Positions 5,769-6,074 of a stretch of DNA of 6,074 nucleotides are shown piece by piece. A model generated the notes under the pieces. The model saw only the letters and a program-made list of their open reading frames with translations. It did no database searches and was not told the DNA's origin. This DNA is from an uncultured Tepidimonas sp. (GTDB lineage: Bacteria; Pseudomonadota; Gammaproteobacteria; Burkholderiales; Burkholderiaceae_C). Each line of letters opens with the position of its first letter. Within the stretch, counting starts at the first letter, position 1. A program made the translations under genes and the position numbers. Location: positions 1 through 6,074 of the forward strand of contig CALEDU010000004.1 of the NCBI GenBank assembly GCA_937949455.1, given 5' to 3'.

Positions 5769-6074
5769 ATGCGCATGCGCTGGATGCTGGGGCTGCTGCC
5801 CTTGGCGGCGTGGCTCACCGGGCTGGGCACGCCGCCGTTGTTCGATGTCGATGAAGGCGCATTTTCCGAAGCAACGCGGGAGATGCTGCACAACGGCGAC
5901 TGGCTCTCGACCTGGCTCAACGGTGTGCCGCGCTATGACAAGCCAATCCTGATCTACTGGCTGCAGGCGCTGTCGGTGTCGTTGCTGGGTCTGCACGAGT
6001 GGGCCTTGCGCCTGCCGTCCACCCTGGCGGCAATCGGGTGGGGTTGGGCGGTCTGGCGCTTCGTGCGCGAGCGC
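5769..6074 (+). CDS. ArnT/PMT-like integral membrane glycosyltransferase (partial, N-terminal 102 residues)
   Basis: This is the first ~100 residues of a polyprenyl-phosphate-dependent glycosyltransferase of the GT39/GT83 (PMT/ArnT) type. Such enzymes have many membrane helices and transfer a sugar from a lipid-phosphate carrier to lipid A, protein or another periplasmic acceptor. The first membrane helix (about 5-20) leads into the conserved periplasmic loop: FDVDEGAFSEATREMLHNGDW (25-45) holds the family's Asp28-Glu29 pair and REM-GDW signature. It is followed by YDKPILIYWLQAL (56-68), the conserved KP-YW motif, and WALRLPSTLAA (72-82 region), the typical RLPS motif. ArnT proper is about 550 residues, so most lies outside. 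Start choice: ATG 5769 has AGGA (5756-5759) with a 9-base spacer. ATG 5763 overlaps the PAP2 stop as ATGA but is only 3 bases from that site; ATG 5775 is also in frame. Sugar donor and acceptor are unknown, so I withhold arnT. Confidence 0.9.
   Translation, partial: MRMRWMLGLLPLAAWLTGLGTPPLFDVDEGAFSEATREMLHNGDWLSTWLNGVPRYDKPILIYWLQALSVSLLGLHEWALRLPSTLAAIGWGWAVWRFVRER

Noticed and set aside
5763..6074. Naming the last gene arnT
   Set aside because: Only about 100 N-terminal residues are visible. They fit the wider PMT/ArnT superfamily but do not show the sugar donor, and no ArnA/B/C partners are in the window.

Overview
The window is GC-rich (roughly two thirds G+C by eye), with strong third-position GC bias and long antisense shadow frames. 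Protein features and gene style point to a betaproteobacterium, most likely Burkholderiales (Comamonadaceae-like). That placement is inference from ParC, EptA and promoter style, not from a marker gene or a search. There are six real protein-coding genes, two of them cut by the window edges. I found no rRNA, tRNA, CRISPR array, insertion sequence or prophage gene.

Layout: (1) Bases 1-2014, minus strand: parC, topoisomerase IV subunit A, missing its last ~100 residues beyond the left edge. (2) Bases 2015-2149: a short divergent promoter region. (3) Plus strand: a small VOC/glyoxalase-fold protein (2150-2542), immediately followed and probably translationally coupled to dgkA, diacylglycerol kinase (to 2937). 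(4) Convergent to dgkA, with only 7 bases between the stop codons, is eptA on the minus strand (2945 to about 4588, possibly 4630), a lipid A phosphoethanolamine transferase. (5) Bases 4589-4923: a long divergent control region with a three-copy 10-bp tandem repeat and two palindromes. (6) Plus strand: a PAP2-type membrane phosphatase (4924-5766) overlapping the start of an ArnT/PMT-like glycosyltransferase that runs off the right edge.

The right two thirds reads as an envelope lipid-remodelling neighbourhood. EptA takes phosphoethanolamine from phosphatidylethanolamine and leaves diacylglycerol. DgkA phosphorylates diacylglycerol back to phosphatidic acid. The PAP2 enzyme is of the class that dephosphorylates lipid A, phosphatidyl-glycerophosphate or undecaprenyl pyrophosphate. 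The glycosyltransferase is of the class that moves a sugar from a polyprenyl-phosphate carrier onto lipid A or another periplasmic acceptor. The same companions travel with mobile colistin-resistance genes (mcr-3 with dgkA, mcr-1 with pap2), so this looks like a chromosomal version of that association, with both partners beside one eptA. No mobility signals are visible.

The most interesting non-coding element is the 10-bp-period repeat at 4713-4740 between eptA and the PAP2 operon. It has the geometry of a binding site for an OmpR/PhoP-family response regulator and could control both directions.
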